Below, in pieces: positions 8,923 through 16,744 of a stretch of 64,000 nt of DNA. The DNA is from an uncultured Clostridium sp. GTDB taxonomy: Bacteria > Bacillota > Clostridia > Clostridiales > Clostridiaceae. The DNA is taken from assembly GCA_900548455.1 (NCBI GenBank), contig URKQ01000018.1, positions 1 through 64,000 on the forward strand, written 5' to 3'. A program made the position numbers and the translations under genes. Numbering within the stretch: position 1 is the first letter of the stretch; each line of letters opens with the position of its first letter. The notes under the pieces are model-generated. The model was given only the letters and a program-made list of their open reading frames with translations. It ran no database searches and was not told the DNA's origin.

Positions 8923-9927
8923 GTGGATAAAATTATAATGGCTCATGGAAGCGGTGGAAAAGAATCTTTAAACCTAATAAAAAATGTTTTTTTTAAGAAT
9001 TTTAACAATAAGATTTTACTACAGCAAAATGACTCAGGTATTATTCAGTATGAAAACATGAATATAGCTATAACAACGGATAGTTTTGTGGTTACCCCTA
9101 TATTTTTTCCTGGTGGGGATATTGGCAAACTTAGTATATGTGGAACAGTTAATGATATAGCTGTAAGTGGAGCAAAGGTAAAATATATAACGGTAGGCTT
9201 TATCTTAGAAGAGGGACTAAAAATTGAAAGTTTAAATAAAATCGCAGAATCTATGGCTAGAACTGCAAAAGAGGCTGGAGTTGAAATAATTGCAGGAGAT
9301 ACTAAAGTTGTAGAAAAGGGATATGGAAATGAGTTGTATATAAATACAACGGGTATAGGTTTTTTTGAGGATAAAAGTATATTAGATAAAAATAATATTA
9401 AAGTTGGTGATAAAATAATAATTAATGGATATATTGGAGATCATGGAATGGCTATTTTAGCAGAGAGAGAATCACTAGGAGCGTTAACTGAATTAAAGAG
9501 TGATTGTACACCATTAAATGATTTAATAAGTGATATTTTATCAGTAACGAATAATGTAAGAGTAATGCGTGATCCAACTAGAGGGGGAGTGGCCACAACT
9601 CTCAATGAATTAATAGAGAATACAAGAAAAAGTATTTGTGTTTATGAGGAAAAGCTTCCCATAAGAGAAGCTGTTAATAGTTATTGTGAGCTACTTGGAT
9701 TAGATCCATTATATATAGCCAATGAAGGAAAAGTTATATGTATTGTAGATGAAAAAGATGCTGAAAAAGTATTAAAGGTTATGAAAAAACATCCTAAGGG
9801 ATCCAATGCTTCTATTATTGGTGAAGTAATAGAAGGAGATAATGAGAGGGTATACTTAAAGACATCCTATGGGGCTACAAGGCTTCTAAGAATTGCAGAA
9901 GGTGAAATTTTTCCTAGAATTTGTTGA
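8923..9927 (+). CDS. hypE: Thiocyanate-forming maturation factor HypE
   Basis: HypE uses ATP to dehydrate the carbamoyl group received from HypF, giving a protein-bound thiocyanate that donates cyanide to iron. The PurM-like fold is visible from HGSGGK near the N-terminus and MRDPTRGGVA in the middle. The protein ends in PRIC, the obligatory C-terminal Cys that carries the ligand. The GTG start at 8923 lies one base after hypD and behind AGGGGG. It is the last gene of the cluster; hypA and hypB, the nickel-insertion genes, are not in this window. Confidence 0.95.
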   Translation: MDKIIMAHGSGGKESLNLIKNVFFKNFNNKILLQQNDSGIIQYENMNIAITTDSFVVTPIFFPGGDIGKLSICGTVNDIAVSGAKVKYITVGFILEEGLKIESLNKIAESMARTAKEAGVEIIAGDTKVVEKGYGNELYINTTGIGFFEDKSILDKNNIKVGDKIIINGYIGDHGMAILAERESLGALTELKSDCTPLNDLISDILSVTNNVRVMRDPTRGGVATTLNELIENTRKSICVYEEKLPIREAVNSYCELLGLDPLYIANEGKVICIVDEKDAEKVLKVMKKHPKGSNASIIGEVIEGDNERVYLKTSYGATRLLRIAEGEIFPRIC

Positions 9928-9971
9928 AGTATAGTATAATAAAATTATGAAATAAAATCAAGAAATAAAAT

Positions 9972-10174
9972 AGCTCTGTAATAAAATACAGTGATAGAAA
10001 GTACAAGTTATGCTAGCAATAATTTAATAGCTTATGCACGGCTTTTCCTAAGAGGGGTTGGAAGGGGACCCTGTTCCCTCCTTGTTAGGGAGAGATACTC
10101 AAAGGGAACCATAGGGTTCCTTTTGAAAGAGCTTACAGGCATCTGTGTGCATAACTGTAAATGCATACAGAGCC
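9972..10174. repeat. Dispersed structured repeat, copy B (complete)
   Basis: The element is about 203 bp and is bounded by inverted ends GCTCTGTA (9973-9980) and TACAGAGC (10166-10173). Inside are a left hairpin (CTGTA/TACAG, 9976-9992), a G-rich hairpin (GGGGAC/GTTCCC near 10065-10079) and a 12-bp hairpin (10099-10110 with 10115-10126). Copy A at the window start shares the right two thirds; shorter left-arm copies lie at 25656 and 61293. It carries no credible gene. It could be a non-autonomous mobile element or a structured transcript; no transposase is nearby. Confidence 0.8.
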
Positions 10175-10220
10175 AATAAAATCAAGGAGGAATAGCAGTA
10201 AAGTAGCTGTGTGATTTAAA

Positions 10221-10874
10221 ATGAATAAAAACATTCTACAAAACATTGATTTACCAAGGATACCAAAGAGTTTAACTAAAGTAGAGATAATTGATGAAGG
10301 GTTTGAAGATGAAGCATGGTTTGAATTAACTTTTTTTGATGAATGTGATTTTTATAGTCCAAGGGCAGAACATGTTGAATTTAAACAATGCTATTTTAAA
10401 AATGTTAATTTGAGTGAAGCTAAAATGAGATATGTTGATTTAACGGATGTTGTGTTTGAAAATTGCGATTTATCAAATGTAGATTTTAGTTATGGAATTA
10501 TTCATAGGGTTAGTTTTGTAAATTGCAAAATGGTTGGAATAAATTTAGCTGAATCAACGCTCCAAAATGTTGAGATTAAATTGTGTAGTGGAGATTATAG
10601 TAATTTTGCTTTTTCACATTTAAAAAATATTAAATTTCTTGATTCATCCTTTAATGAAGTGAGTTTTGAAGGGTGTCGTATATCAAAGTTGTTTTTTAAT
10701 AATATAGATATGCAAAGAATTGATATTTCAAAATCAAGAATGAAAGAAGTTGATTTTTCAACTTGTAATATAGAAGGACTTATAGGTTCAGTTGCTGATT
10801 TAGAAGGGATAGTTGTATCACCAATGCAAGCACTTTCTCTTTCAAAACTTATGGGGATAATTATTAAAGAGTAA
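10221..10874 (+). CDS. Pentapeptide-repeat protein
   Basis: The 217-residue protein is built of pentapeptide repeats of the A(D/N)LXX type, for example VNLSEA, VDLTDV, CDLSNVDF, VDFSTC, which fold into a right-handed quadrilateral beta helix. The length and the C-terminal section (SPMQALSLSKLMGIIIKE) resemble the Qnr-like branch, whose members can protect topoisomerases, but that function is only a possibility here. No ribosome binding site is close to the ATG: GGAGG at 10186-10190 is 30 bases away and an in-frame stop lies between. The gene starts 46 bases after a repeat element, which may have changed its leader. Confidence 0.8.
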   Translation: MNKNILQNIDLPRIPKSLTKVEIIDEGFEDEAWFELTFFDECDFYSPRAEHVEFKQCYFKNVNLSEAKMRYVDLTDVVFENCDLSNVDFSYGIIHRVSFVNCKMVGINLAESTLQNVEIKLCSGDYSNFAFSHLKNIKFLDSSFNEVSFEGCRISKLFFNNIDMQRIDISKSRMKEVDFSTCNIEGLIGSVADLEGIVVSPMQALSLSKLMGIIIKE

Positions 10875-10927
10875 TATTAAAGAGTAAATATATATGTTAA
10901 AATTAATAAAATATATATGGAAATAGA

Positions 10928-10965
10928 GAATACTATTTTATAAAATTAAAATAGTATTCAAATTT
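10928..10965. terminator. Terminator-like hairpin after the pentapeptide gene
   Basis: A perfect 13-bp AT-rich stem (10928-10940 with 10947-10959) and a 6-base loop lie between the pentapeptide gene and the patatin gene. Confidence 0.5.
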
Positions 10966-10993
10966 TAATGAAGAAAGTGTTTGAGGTGATAAC

Positions 10994-11905
10994 ATGAAAG
11001 TTGGATTGGTATTTTCAGGTGGAGGCGGAAAAGGAGCTTATGAGTTAGGTGTTTGGAAAGCCTTAAGAGAGCTGAATATAGAAAAATATGTACAAGCTGT
11101 ATCAGGTGCTTCCATAGGAGCAATTAATGCAGCTTTATTTGCACAAAATGATTTTGAAGAAGCCTTAAATATGTGGAGAGAAGTTACCCTACAAAAGATG
11201 GTACCAATAAGTAATGGAGAACTTTTAAAAAAAGGTTTAACGTTAGCAATTGGAAGTAAAAATATGAATATAGTAAAAAAATATATGGCAAATAGCATAC
11301 AACATGGAGATGTTCCAAGGGATGGTGCTGAGGAAATTATTGAAAAATACATAAATGTGGATAAAATTAAAAAGAATAATATAAATCTTTTTGTATCGTG
11401 TACTGAAATGCCCGATTTTACGCCAACATATTTTAGAGTTAATATGTATGAAGAACCAATTGTAAAAAGTATATTGATGGCTACGGCATGTCTTCCTATG
11501 ATATATGAAAGTGAAGAAATTTTGGGTAAATTTTATCTTGATGGTGGACTCGTGGATAATACACCTATAAAGCCACTTTATGATTATGGTTGTGATATAA
11601 TAATTGCTGTTTTATTATCTAAAGAAATTAAAATAGAAAGAGAAAAATTTCCTAATACAAAAATTATAGAAATCATTCCTAGTGAAATTGAAACTAAAGT
11701 ACTAGAGGGACTTCTAAATTTAGATAATGAAGCTAAAAATAGAAGAATTGAAAATGGGTATAATGATACTAAAAACTTATTAGAACCTATATTTGAAATT
11801 GCACGAGAAAAATTTAATGAAGAGCAGCAACAAATTAAAAAAATAGAAGAAGATGAATATAATAAGTTATCTTGGTGGAGAAAGATAAAGAAAAAGATAA
11901 AGTAA
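10994..11905 (+). CDS. Patatin-like phospholipase
   Basis: The 303-residue protein has the three patatin landmarks: the glycine-rich oxyanion loop SGGGGKGAYELG at residues 8-19, the nucleophile motif GASIG with Ser40, and the catalytic DGG with Asp183. It should be a Ser-Asp acyl hydrolase acting on membrane lipids; the substrate cannot be read from the sequence. There is no signal peptide. The C-terminus is strongly charged (Lys-rich), which may favour membrane contact. GAGGTGATA precedes the ATG. It is followed after 12 bases by the chorismate mutase gene, so the two are probably co-transcribed. Confidence 0.88.
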   Translation: MKVGLVFSGGGGKGAYELGVWKALRELNIEKYVQAVSGASIGAINAALFAQNDFEEALNMWREVTLQKMVPISNGELLKKGLTLAIGSKNMNIVKKYMANSIQHGDVPRDGAEEIIEKYINVDKIKKNNINLFVSCTEMPDFTPTYFRVNMYEEPIVKSILMATACLPMIYESEEILGKFYLDGGLVDNTPIKPLYDYGCDIIIAVLLSKEIKIEREKFPNTKIIEIIPSEIETKVLEGLLNLDNEAKNRRIENGYNDTKNLLEPIFEIAREKFNEEQQQIKKIEEDEYNKLSWWRKIKKKIK

Positions 11906-11917
11906 GTAGGAGGAAAT

Positions 11918-12199
11918 ATGGATAGTTTAGACGTTTATAGAAAAGAGATAGAGGATATAGATAGTAAGCTAGTAGAATTATTTGAAAAGCGTATGGATAT
12001 TGCTGTAAAGGTGGCAGAATATAAGAAAAGTAATAAATTACCTATATATGATGAAGAAAGGGAATCTTTACTTATAAGGAAAAATGTAAATAAACTATCC
12101 AATAAAGAATATGAGATAGTTTTAAGAAGATTTTTTTTACATGTTATGGAATTAAGCAGAAGTGTTCAAAATGATATAATTCAAAATCAAAACGATTAA
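11918..12199 (+). CDS. Chorismate mutase, AroQ type
   Basis: This 93-residue all-helical enzyme converts chorismate to prephenate, the branch point to Phe and Tyr. It has the standard monofunctional layout with the active-site Arg and Lys residues in RKEIEDIDSKLVELFEKR and VAEYKKSNKLPIYDEERE. AGGAGG precedes the start. It heads a shikimate-pathway group with aroE and aroQ directly behind it. Confidence 0.88.
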   Translation: MDSLDVYRKEIEDIDSKLVELFEKRMDIAVKVAEYKKSNKLPIYDEERESLLIRKNVNKLSNKEYEIVLRRFFLHVMELSRSVQNDIIQNQND

Positions 12200-12216
12200 G
12201 ATTGGAGAAAATGCTT

Positions 12217-13029
12217 ATGGAGTTTTACGGAATATTGGGTGAGAAATTAGGGCATAGTTTATCGCCAAGAATACATAAAATGATATTTGAAACTATTGGT
12301 GTAGAAGGTGCATATAAGCTATTTGAAGTACCAAAAGATAAATTGGAATTATTTACTGATGCAATGAAAGTATTAAATATAAAGGGTTCTAATGTAACAA
12401 TTCCATATAAGGAAAAAGTAATGGATTATCTAGATTTTGTTTCAAAGGAAGCAGAAGATATAGGAGCAGTTAATACAATTGTTTTAGAAAATGGAAAATT
12501 GTACGGTTATAATACGGATTACTATGGATTTGGATATATGTTAACTATACATAATGTAGAGACAAAAGATAGTATTGCTGTTATTTTAGGAAGTGGAGGT
12601 GCTTCAAAAGCTGTACTTCATTATTTATTAGATGCGGGTTGTAGAAAGGTATATGTTGCTACGAGAGATGTTCTTAAATGCAAAAAACTATGTAATAGAA
12701 GAGTTGAATATATTTCATATGAAGATTTAACTAGAATAAAGGGTAATATTATTATAAATACAACGCCAATAGGTATGTTTCCTAATGATGATCAGTGTCC
12801 AATATCAGATGAAATAATTAATAATTTCGATACTATTGTAGATATCGTATATAATCCAACTAAAACTAAACTATTATTACATGGAGAGAAGCTTGAAAAA
12901 AAGGTTGTGGGTGGACTATATATGCTTATTGGTCAAGGTGTAAGAGCAGAAGAATTATGGCAAAAAAGGACAATAGATGAAACTGTAATTAAAGATATCT
13001 ATGAAGTGTTAAATAGGGAATTTAGTTAA
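12217..13029 (+). CDS. aroE: Shikimate dehydrogenase AroE
   Basis: AroE reduces 3-dehydroshikimate to shikimate with NADPH. The shikimate-binding SLSP motif is at residues 14-17, the catalytic pair is Lys65 (NVTIPYKEK) and Asp101 (YNTDYYGF), and the nucleotide-binding loop reads GSGGASKA. With 270 residues it is of normal length. ATG 12217 is chosen because GGAG at 12204-12207 lies nine bases upstream; the longer TTG start at 12202 would sit inside that site. It lies 17 bases after the mutase gene. Confidence 0.93.
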   Translation: MEFYGILGEKLGHSLSPRIHKMIFETIGVEGAYKLFEVPKDKLELFTDAMKVLNIKGSNVTIPYKEKVMDYLDFVSKEAEDIGAVNTIVLENGKLYGYNTDYYGFGYMLTIHNVETKDSIAVILGSGGASKAVLHYLLDAGCRKVYVATRDVLKCKKLCNRRVEYISYEDLTRIKGNIIINTTPIGMFPNDDQCPISDEIINNFDTIVDIVYNPTKTKLLLHGEKLEKKVVGGLYMLIGQGVRAEELWQKRTIDETVIKDIYEVLNREFS

Positions 13030-13052
13030 ATAAAATATTTGGAGGGATAATA

Positions 13053-13490
13053 TTGAAGATAATGATTATTAATGGTCCCAATATTAATTTTACAGGTATT
13101 AGAGAAAAAGAACTTTATGGTAGCAAAAATTATAAAGAAATTGAATTAATCATTAATAATTATTGCAAGGAAAAAGGACATGAAGTGAAAATATTTCAAA
13201 GTAATATCGAAGGTGAAATTATTAATTGTATTCAAGAGGCCTATGTTGAAAATTATGAAGGTATAGTTATAAATCCAGGTGCTTATACTCACTATAGTTA
13301 TGCAATTTATGATGCTTTAAAAAGTGTTGATATTAAAACGGTAGAAGTTCACATGACGAATATACATAAAAGGGAAGAATTTAGGCATAAATCAGTTACA
13401 GCAAAAGCTTGCATTGGTCAAATAAGTGGGTTTGGTGAGTATGGATATATTATGGCTATTAACGCTCTAGAAAATATAAATAAATTTTAG
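13053..13490 (+). CDS. aroQ: Type II 3-dehydroquinate dehydratase
   Basis: This 145-residue enzyme dehydrates 3-dehydroquinate, one step before AroE. The type II signatures are present: NGPNIN near the N-terminus, the flexible loop with Arg and catalytic Tyr (REKELYG), FQSNIEGE, NPGAYTH and EVHMTN followed by REEFRHKS. The usual NLNLLG appears as NINFTG, a mild deviation. The TTG start at 13053 follows GGAGG by seven bases; the next ATG is too far from it. Confidence 0.92.
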   Translation: MKIMIINGPNINFTGIREKELYGSKNYKEIELIINNYCKEKGHEVKIFQSNIEGEIINCIQEAYVENYEGIVINPGAYTHYSYAIYDALKSVDIKTVEVHMTNIHKREEFRHKSVTAKACIGQISGFGEYGYIMAINALENINKF

Positions 13491-13500
13491 GAGAATTATT

Positions 13501-13803
13501 ATGAGTTTATATGAAGAAAAGCTTGTAGATATTTTTGAGGCTTTATCTAGTAGTGGAGTAGTTTTTTATTATAGTGATGATTGTGGTAATATAAATGAAA
13601 TAACTGAAATAACTGAAGTGTATCACGGAAAAATAGAATTTCTTTTAAATGATGAATGGAAAGAAAAAACTTCTCTTATGAACTTTAAAGATTGTCATTC
13701 AAAGGAAAATGTTAATTTATATGATTGGCAAGATATTCGAGAATTTGATCAGGTTTTGGAAAAAATATGTGAAGAAAATACTTATCCACACCAGCAAGTA
13801 TAG
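13501..13803 (+). CDS. Unknown 100-residue acidic protein
   Basis: I do not recognise this protein. It is acidic, with no signal peptide, no membrane segment and no cysteine motif beyond three scattered Cys. It begins ten bases after aroQ behind AGGAGAATT, so it is probably the last gene of the patatin-mutase-aroE-aroQ transcript. The coding potential looks real because of the ribosome binding site, spacing and codon use like its neighbours. Confidence 0.65.
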   Translation: MSLYEEKLVDIFEALSSSGVVFYYSDDCGNINEITEITEVYHGKIEFLLNDEWKEKTSLMNFKDCHSKENVNLYDWQDIREFDQVLEKICEENTYPHQQV

Positions 13804-13835
13804 AAATATTCTAAAAGTTTTAAATTTAAAGAAAG

Positions 13836-13867
13836 TTATCCACTTACTGTTGATATGTTGTGGATAA
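13836..13867. promoter_or_regulatory. Inverted pair of DnaA-box-like 9-mers
   Basis: TTATCCACT (13836-13844) and TGTGGATAA (13859-13867, the exact complement of the consensus DnaA box TTATCCACA) face each other, and TGTGGAAA follows at 13871-13878. They could bind DnaA or simply form an 8-bp stem in the 3' UTR of the preceding gene. No other origin feature is present. Confidence 0.35.
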
Positions 13868-13909
13868 TTTTGTGGAAACCTCAAAGTTAAATAAAGTTTC
13901 AAAGAAAAG

Positions 13910-13934
13910 ATAAGCAATTAGCTTATTTTTTTTG
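13910..13934 (+). terminator. Terminator of the patatin-aro operon
   Basis: A 6-bp stem (ATAAGC 13910-13915 with GCTTAT 13921-13926) is followed directly by eight T residues. It is short but in the right place after the 13501 gene. Confidence 0.6.
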
Positions 13935-14003
13935 ACAAATTTTACGGTTTGAGTAGTTATTGATAATTACTATAGGAAATCAATTGAAGATAAAATAATA
14001 AAA

Positions 14004-14118
14004 AGTAATACTATTTTATATGCTATAAAAAAATATTGATTTTTATGATTAAAAATTTAGTAATACTAAACCTAGAAAATATTAATATAAACATAAAATA
14101 GTAAGCTAAGTAATACTA
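14004..14118. promoter_or_regulatory. Three copies of AGTAATACTA, candidate operator array
   Basis: The exact 10-mer AGTAATACTA occurs at 14004-14013, 14059-14068 and 14109-14118, spaced 55 and 50 bp, about five helical turns. Each is a near-palindrome (AGTA/TACT around one base pair pair), and the middle copy extends to TTAGTAATACTAA. They lie 160-270 bp upstream of the regulator that heads the potABCD operon, within a 470-bp stretch without genes. A TATAAT at 14242-14247 is the likely -10 box of that operon. The binding protein is not known; the adjacent XRE-cupin regulator is an obvious candidate. Confidence 0.5.
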
Positions 14119-14276
14119 ATAGGTACAAAGAGAAAAAAATATATATAAATTTAGAAAAAATATTAGAAAAGTATTGATTTATTTTTAGAAAAAATATAAA
14201 ATAATATTGTTTGTTTAGTAAAAGTAAACTGAAAGTTTAGTATAATATAGTTAAAGATTTTAGTGGAGGTGACAAA

Positions 14277-14816
14277 ATGCAAATTGGAGAGAAAATAAAA
14301 AGTCTAAGAATAGAGAAACAATTAACACAAGAAGAATTAGCCAATAGATGCGAATTATCTAAAGGATTTATCTCTCAAATTGAAAATGATCTCACATCCC
14401 CATCGATTGCAACATTAGTAGATATATTACAAATTCTAGGCACTAACTTAAATGAATTTTTTAGTGAAAAGGTTAATGAAAGAGTTAAATTTACGGCAGA
14501 TGATATGTTTGAGACGGAAGATGAGGAATTAAAATATAAATTAAAGTGGTTAGTTCCAGATGCACAAAAGAATGAAATGGAACCAATAATGATAACTATG
14601 GAACAAGGTGGACGATATAAGGAAGAAGAACCTCATGAAGGAGAAGAATTTGGACTTGTTCTTCACGGGATAATAAATCTTCATTTAGGAGATAAAGTTC
14701 ATAGAATTAAAAAAGGTGAAAGTTTCTGTTTTAAACCTAAATCAAACCATTATATTTCCAATGCAGGTAAAACAGAAGCAAAAGTAATATGGGTTAGTAC
14801 ACCACCGTCATTTTAA
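14277..14816 (+). CDS. XRE-cupin regulator of polyamine transport (PuuR-like)
   Basis: The 179-residue protein has an N-terminal helix-turn-helix of the Cro/CI type (about 5-58, with LTQEELANRCELSKGFISQIE) and a C-terminal cupin domain (about 105-175, with PHEGEEFGLVLHG). This build is typical of PuuR-like repressors that sense small metabolites such as polyamines. It lies 43 bases before potA in the same direction and probably controls this operon. GGAGGTGAC gives a strong ribosome binding site. Effector and operator are inferred, not shown. Confidence 0.85.
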   Translation: MQIGEKIKSLRIEKQLTQEELANRCELSKGFISQIENDLTSPSIATLVDILQILGTNLNEFFSEKVNERVKFTADDMFETEDEELKYKLKWLVPDAQKNEMEPIMITMEQGGRYKEEEPHEGEEFGLVLHGIINLHLGDKVHRIKKGESFCFKPKSNHYISNAGKTEAKVIWVSTPPSF

Positions 14817-14859
14817 ATAATCTAATTTTTGATGGTTATAATTTTGAGAAGAGGTGTTT

Positions 14860-15909
14860 ATGTTGGTAGATAATATAATTGAGATTAAAAATATATCTAA
14901 GACTTTTGAGGAAAATAGAGTTTTAGATAATATAAGCCTAGATATTAAGAAAAATGAATTTGTTACATTGCTAGGCCCAAGTGGTTGTGGAAAAACAACA
15001 ACGTTAAAAATATTAGCAGGTTTTGAAACTTGTGATGAAGGCGAAATTATCTTTGAAAATAAGAAAATCAATGATATTCCACCATATGAAAGACCGCTTA
15101 ATACTGTATTTCAAAAGTATGCGCTTTTTCCACATATGAACATATATGAGAATATAGCTTTTGGCTTAAAAATAAAAAAACTTCCAAAGGCTGAAATAGA
15201 TAAAAAAGTTAGAGAGGTTCTAAAGCTTGTATCTTTGGAAGGATTCGAAAAAAGAAAACCTGAATCTTTAAGCGGAGGTCAGCAGCAAAGGGTAGCTATA
15301 GCTAGAGCTATAGTAAATGAACCTAAGGTGTTGTTATTAGATGAACCGTTAGGAGCTCTTGACTTAAAACTTAGAAAAGAAATGCAAAGCGAACTTAAAA
15401 AGATTCAGAAGCAGTTAGGTATAACATTTATATTTGTAACCCATGACCAAGAAGAAGCACTAACTATGTCTGATACAGTGGTAGTAATGAATAAAGGTGT
15501 AATTCAACAAATGGGTACTCCAGTGGATATATATAATGAACCTAAAAATAGATTCGTTGCTCAATTTATAGGCGAAAGTAACATTATAGAAGGCATTATG
15601 CTTGAAGACTATAAAGTAAAGTTTTGCGACCATATTTTTGAATGTGTTGATAAGGGATTCGAAAGAAATGAAGATATTGATGTAGTAATCAGACCAGAAG
15701 ATATAAAGATTGTACAAAAAGAAAATGGAAACTTAAGAGGCAAAGTAAAGTCTGTAGTATTTAAAGGGGTTCATTATGAATTAGAGGTTGAGGGCTTAGG
15801 TACAACTTTCCTTCTTCATAATACGAAACATGTACCAGTTGGAGAAGAAATAGGAATGGATATATATCCTGAAGATATTCATATTATGAAGAAGTCCGAG
15901 GAAAACTAA
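14860..15909 (+). CDS. potA: Spermidine/putrescine ABC transporter ATPase PotA
   Basis: This 349-residue ATPase energises polyamine import. Walker A (GPSGCGKTT), the Q-loop (FQKYALFPHM), the ABC signature (LSGGQQQR), Walker B (LLLDEPLGALD) and the switch His (FVTHDQEEA) are all intact, and the C-terminal part forms a TOBE-like regulatory domain. ATG 14860 is selected since AGAGG precedes it; an in-frame GTG at 14854 overlaps that site. One base separates it from potB. Confidence 0.92.
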   Translation: MLVDNIIEIKNISKTFEENRVLDNISLDIKKNEFVTLLGPSGCGKTTTLKILAGFETCDEGEIIFENKKINDIPPYERPLNTVFQKYALFPHMNIYENIAFGLKIKKLPKAEIDKKVREVLKLVSLEGFEKRKPESLSGGQQQRVAIARAIVNEPKVLLLDEPLGALDLKLRKEMQSELKKIQKQLGITFIFVTHDQEEALTMSDTVVVMNKGVIQQMGTPVDIYNEPKNRFVAQFIGESNIIEGIMLEDYKVKFCDHIFECVDKGFERNEDIDVVIRPEDIKIVQKENGNLRGKVKSVVFKGVHYELEVEGLGTTFLLHNTKHVPVGEEIGMDIYPEDIHIMKKSEEN

Positions 15910-15910
15910 A

Positions 15911-16744
15911 ATGAAGAAGAAGTCTTATTTAGCAGGACCTTATATTTTATGGATGTCATTGTTTATAGTAGTACCCCTAATACTAATTGTTGTTTTTAGT
16001 TTTTCAGTAAAAACTGGAGAAGGCTTAAAGTTTTCATTAGATAATATAAAAAGACTTATGGATCCTCTGTATATTAAAGTTTTTGGAAGATCCATAAAGT
16101 TAGCTGTAGAGTCAACTATTTTATGTTTATTAATAGGATATCCTGTGGCATATATAATTTCAAAAAAACCTGAACATAGAAGAGGTATTCTTATAATGCT
16201 TTTTATTCTTCCTATGTGGATGAATTTTTTACTTAGAACTTATGCATGGCTTGCGATATTGGGTAAAAATGGATTGTTGAACAATTTTTTAGGTCTTGTA
16301 GGCATTAAGCCACTAGAAATTCTTTATACTAATGCAGCAGTATTATTGGGCATGGTATATAATTTTCTACCATTTATGGTGTTGCCGGTATATACATCTT
16401 TATTAAAAATGGATCAGGATTTAATTAATGCGGCCTATGATTTAGGTGCAGGAAAAACAAAGGTATTTACTAAAGTAATATTTCCTTTAAGTATTCCTGG
16501 AGTAGTATCTGGAATAACAATGGTGTTTATGCCAGCAGTATCTACTTTTGTAATTTCACAGTTATTAGGTGGAGGAAAACAAATGCTTATTGGTAACTTG
16601 ATTGAGCAACAATTTACAACCGTTGGTGATTGGAACTTTGGCTCAGCAGTATCTATTATTATGATGGTTTTAATATTAATAGCAATGGCAGTTACCTCTA
16701 AGTTTTCTGATGATGATACAAAAGGAGGTAGAATAATGTGGTAA
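15911..16744 (+). CDS. potB: Polyamine ABC transporter permease PotB
   Basis: The 277-residue integral membrane protein has about six hydrophobic segments and the cytoplasmic EAA-type loop (NAAYDLGAGKTKVFTKVIFPLSIPG) that docks on PotA. It is one of the two channel-forming subunits of the spermidine/putrescine importer. Its end overlaps potC by seven bases. Confidence 0.9.
   Translation: MKKKSYLAGPYILWMSLFIVVPLILIVVFSFSVKTGEGLKFSLDNIKRLMDPLYIKVFGRSIKLAVESTILCLLIGYPVAYIISKKPEHRRGILIMLFILPMWMNFLLRTYAWLAILGKNGLLNNFLGLVGIKPLEILYTNAAVLLGMVYNFLPFMVLPVYTSLLKMDQDLINAAYDLGAGKTKVFTKVIFPLSIPGVVSGITMVFMPAVSTFVISQLLGGGKQMLIGNLIEQQFTTVGDWNFGSAVSIIMMVLILIAMAVTSKFSDDDTKGGRIMW

Noticed and set aside
9991..10179. 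62-codon open frame on the plus strand
   Set aside because: It lies wholly inside the dispersed repeat, has no ribosome binding site, and is not preserved in the copy at the window start.
13932..13960. Promoter TTGACA at 13932 in the pot upstream region
   Set aside because: No acceptable -10 box at 16-18 bases; the TTGACA partly belongs to the terminator T tract.
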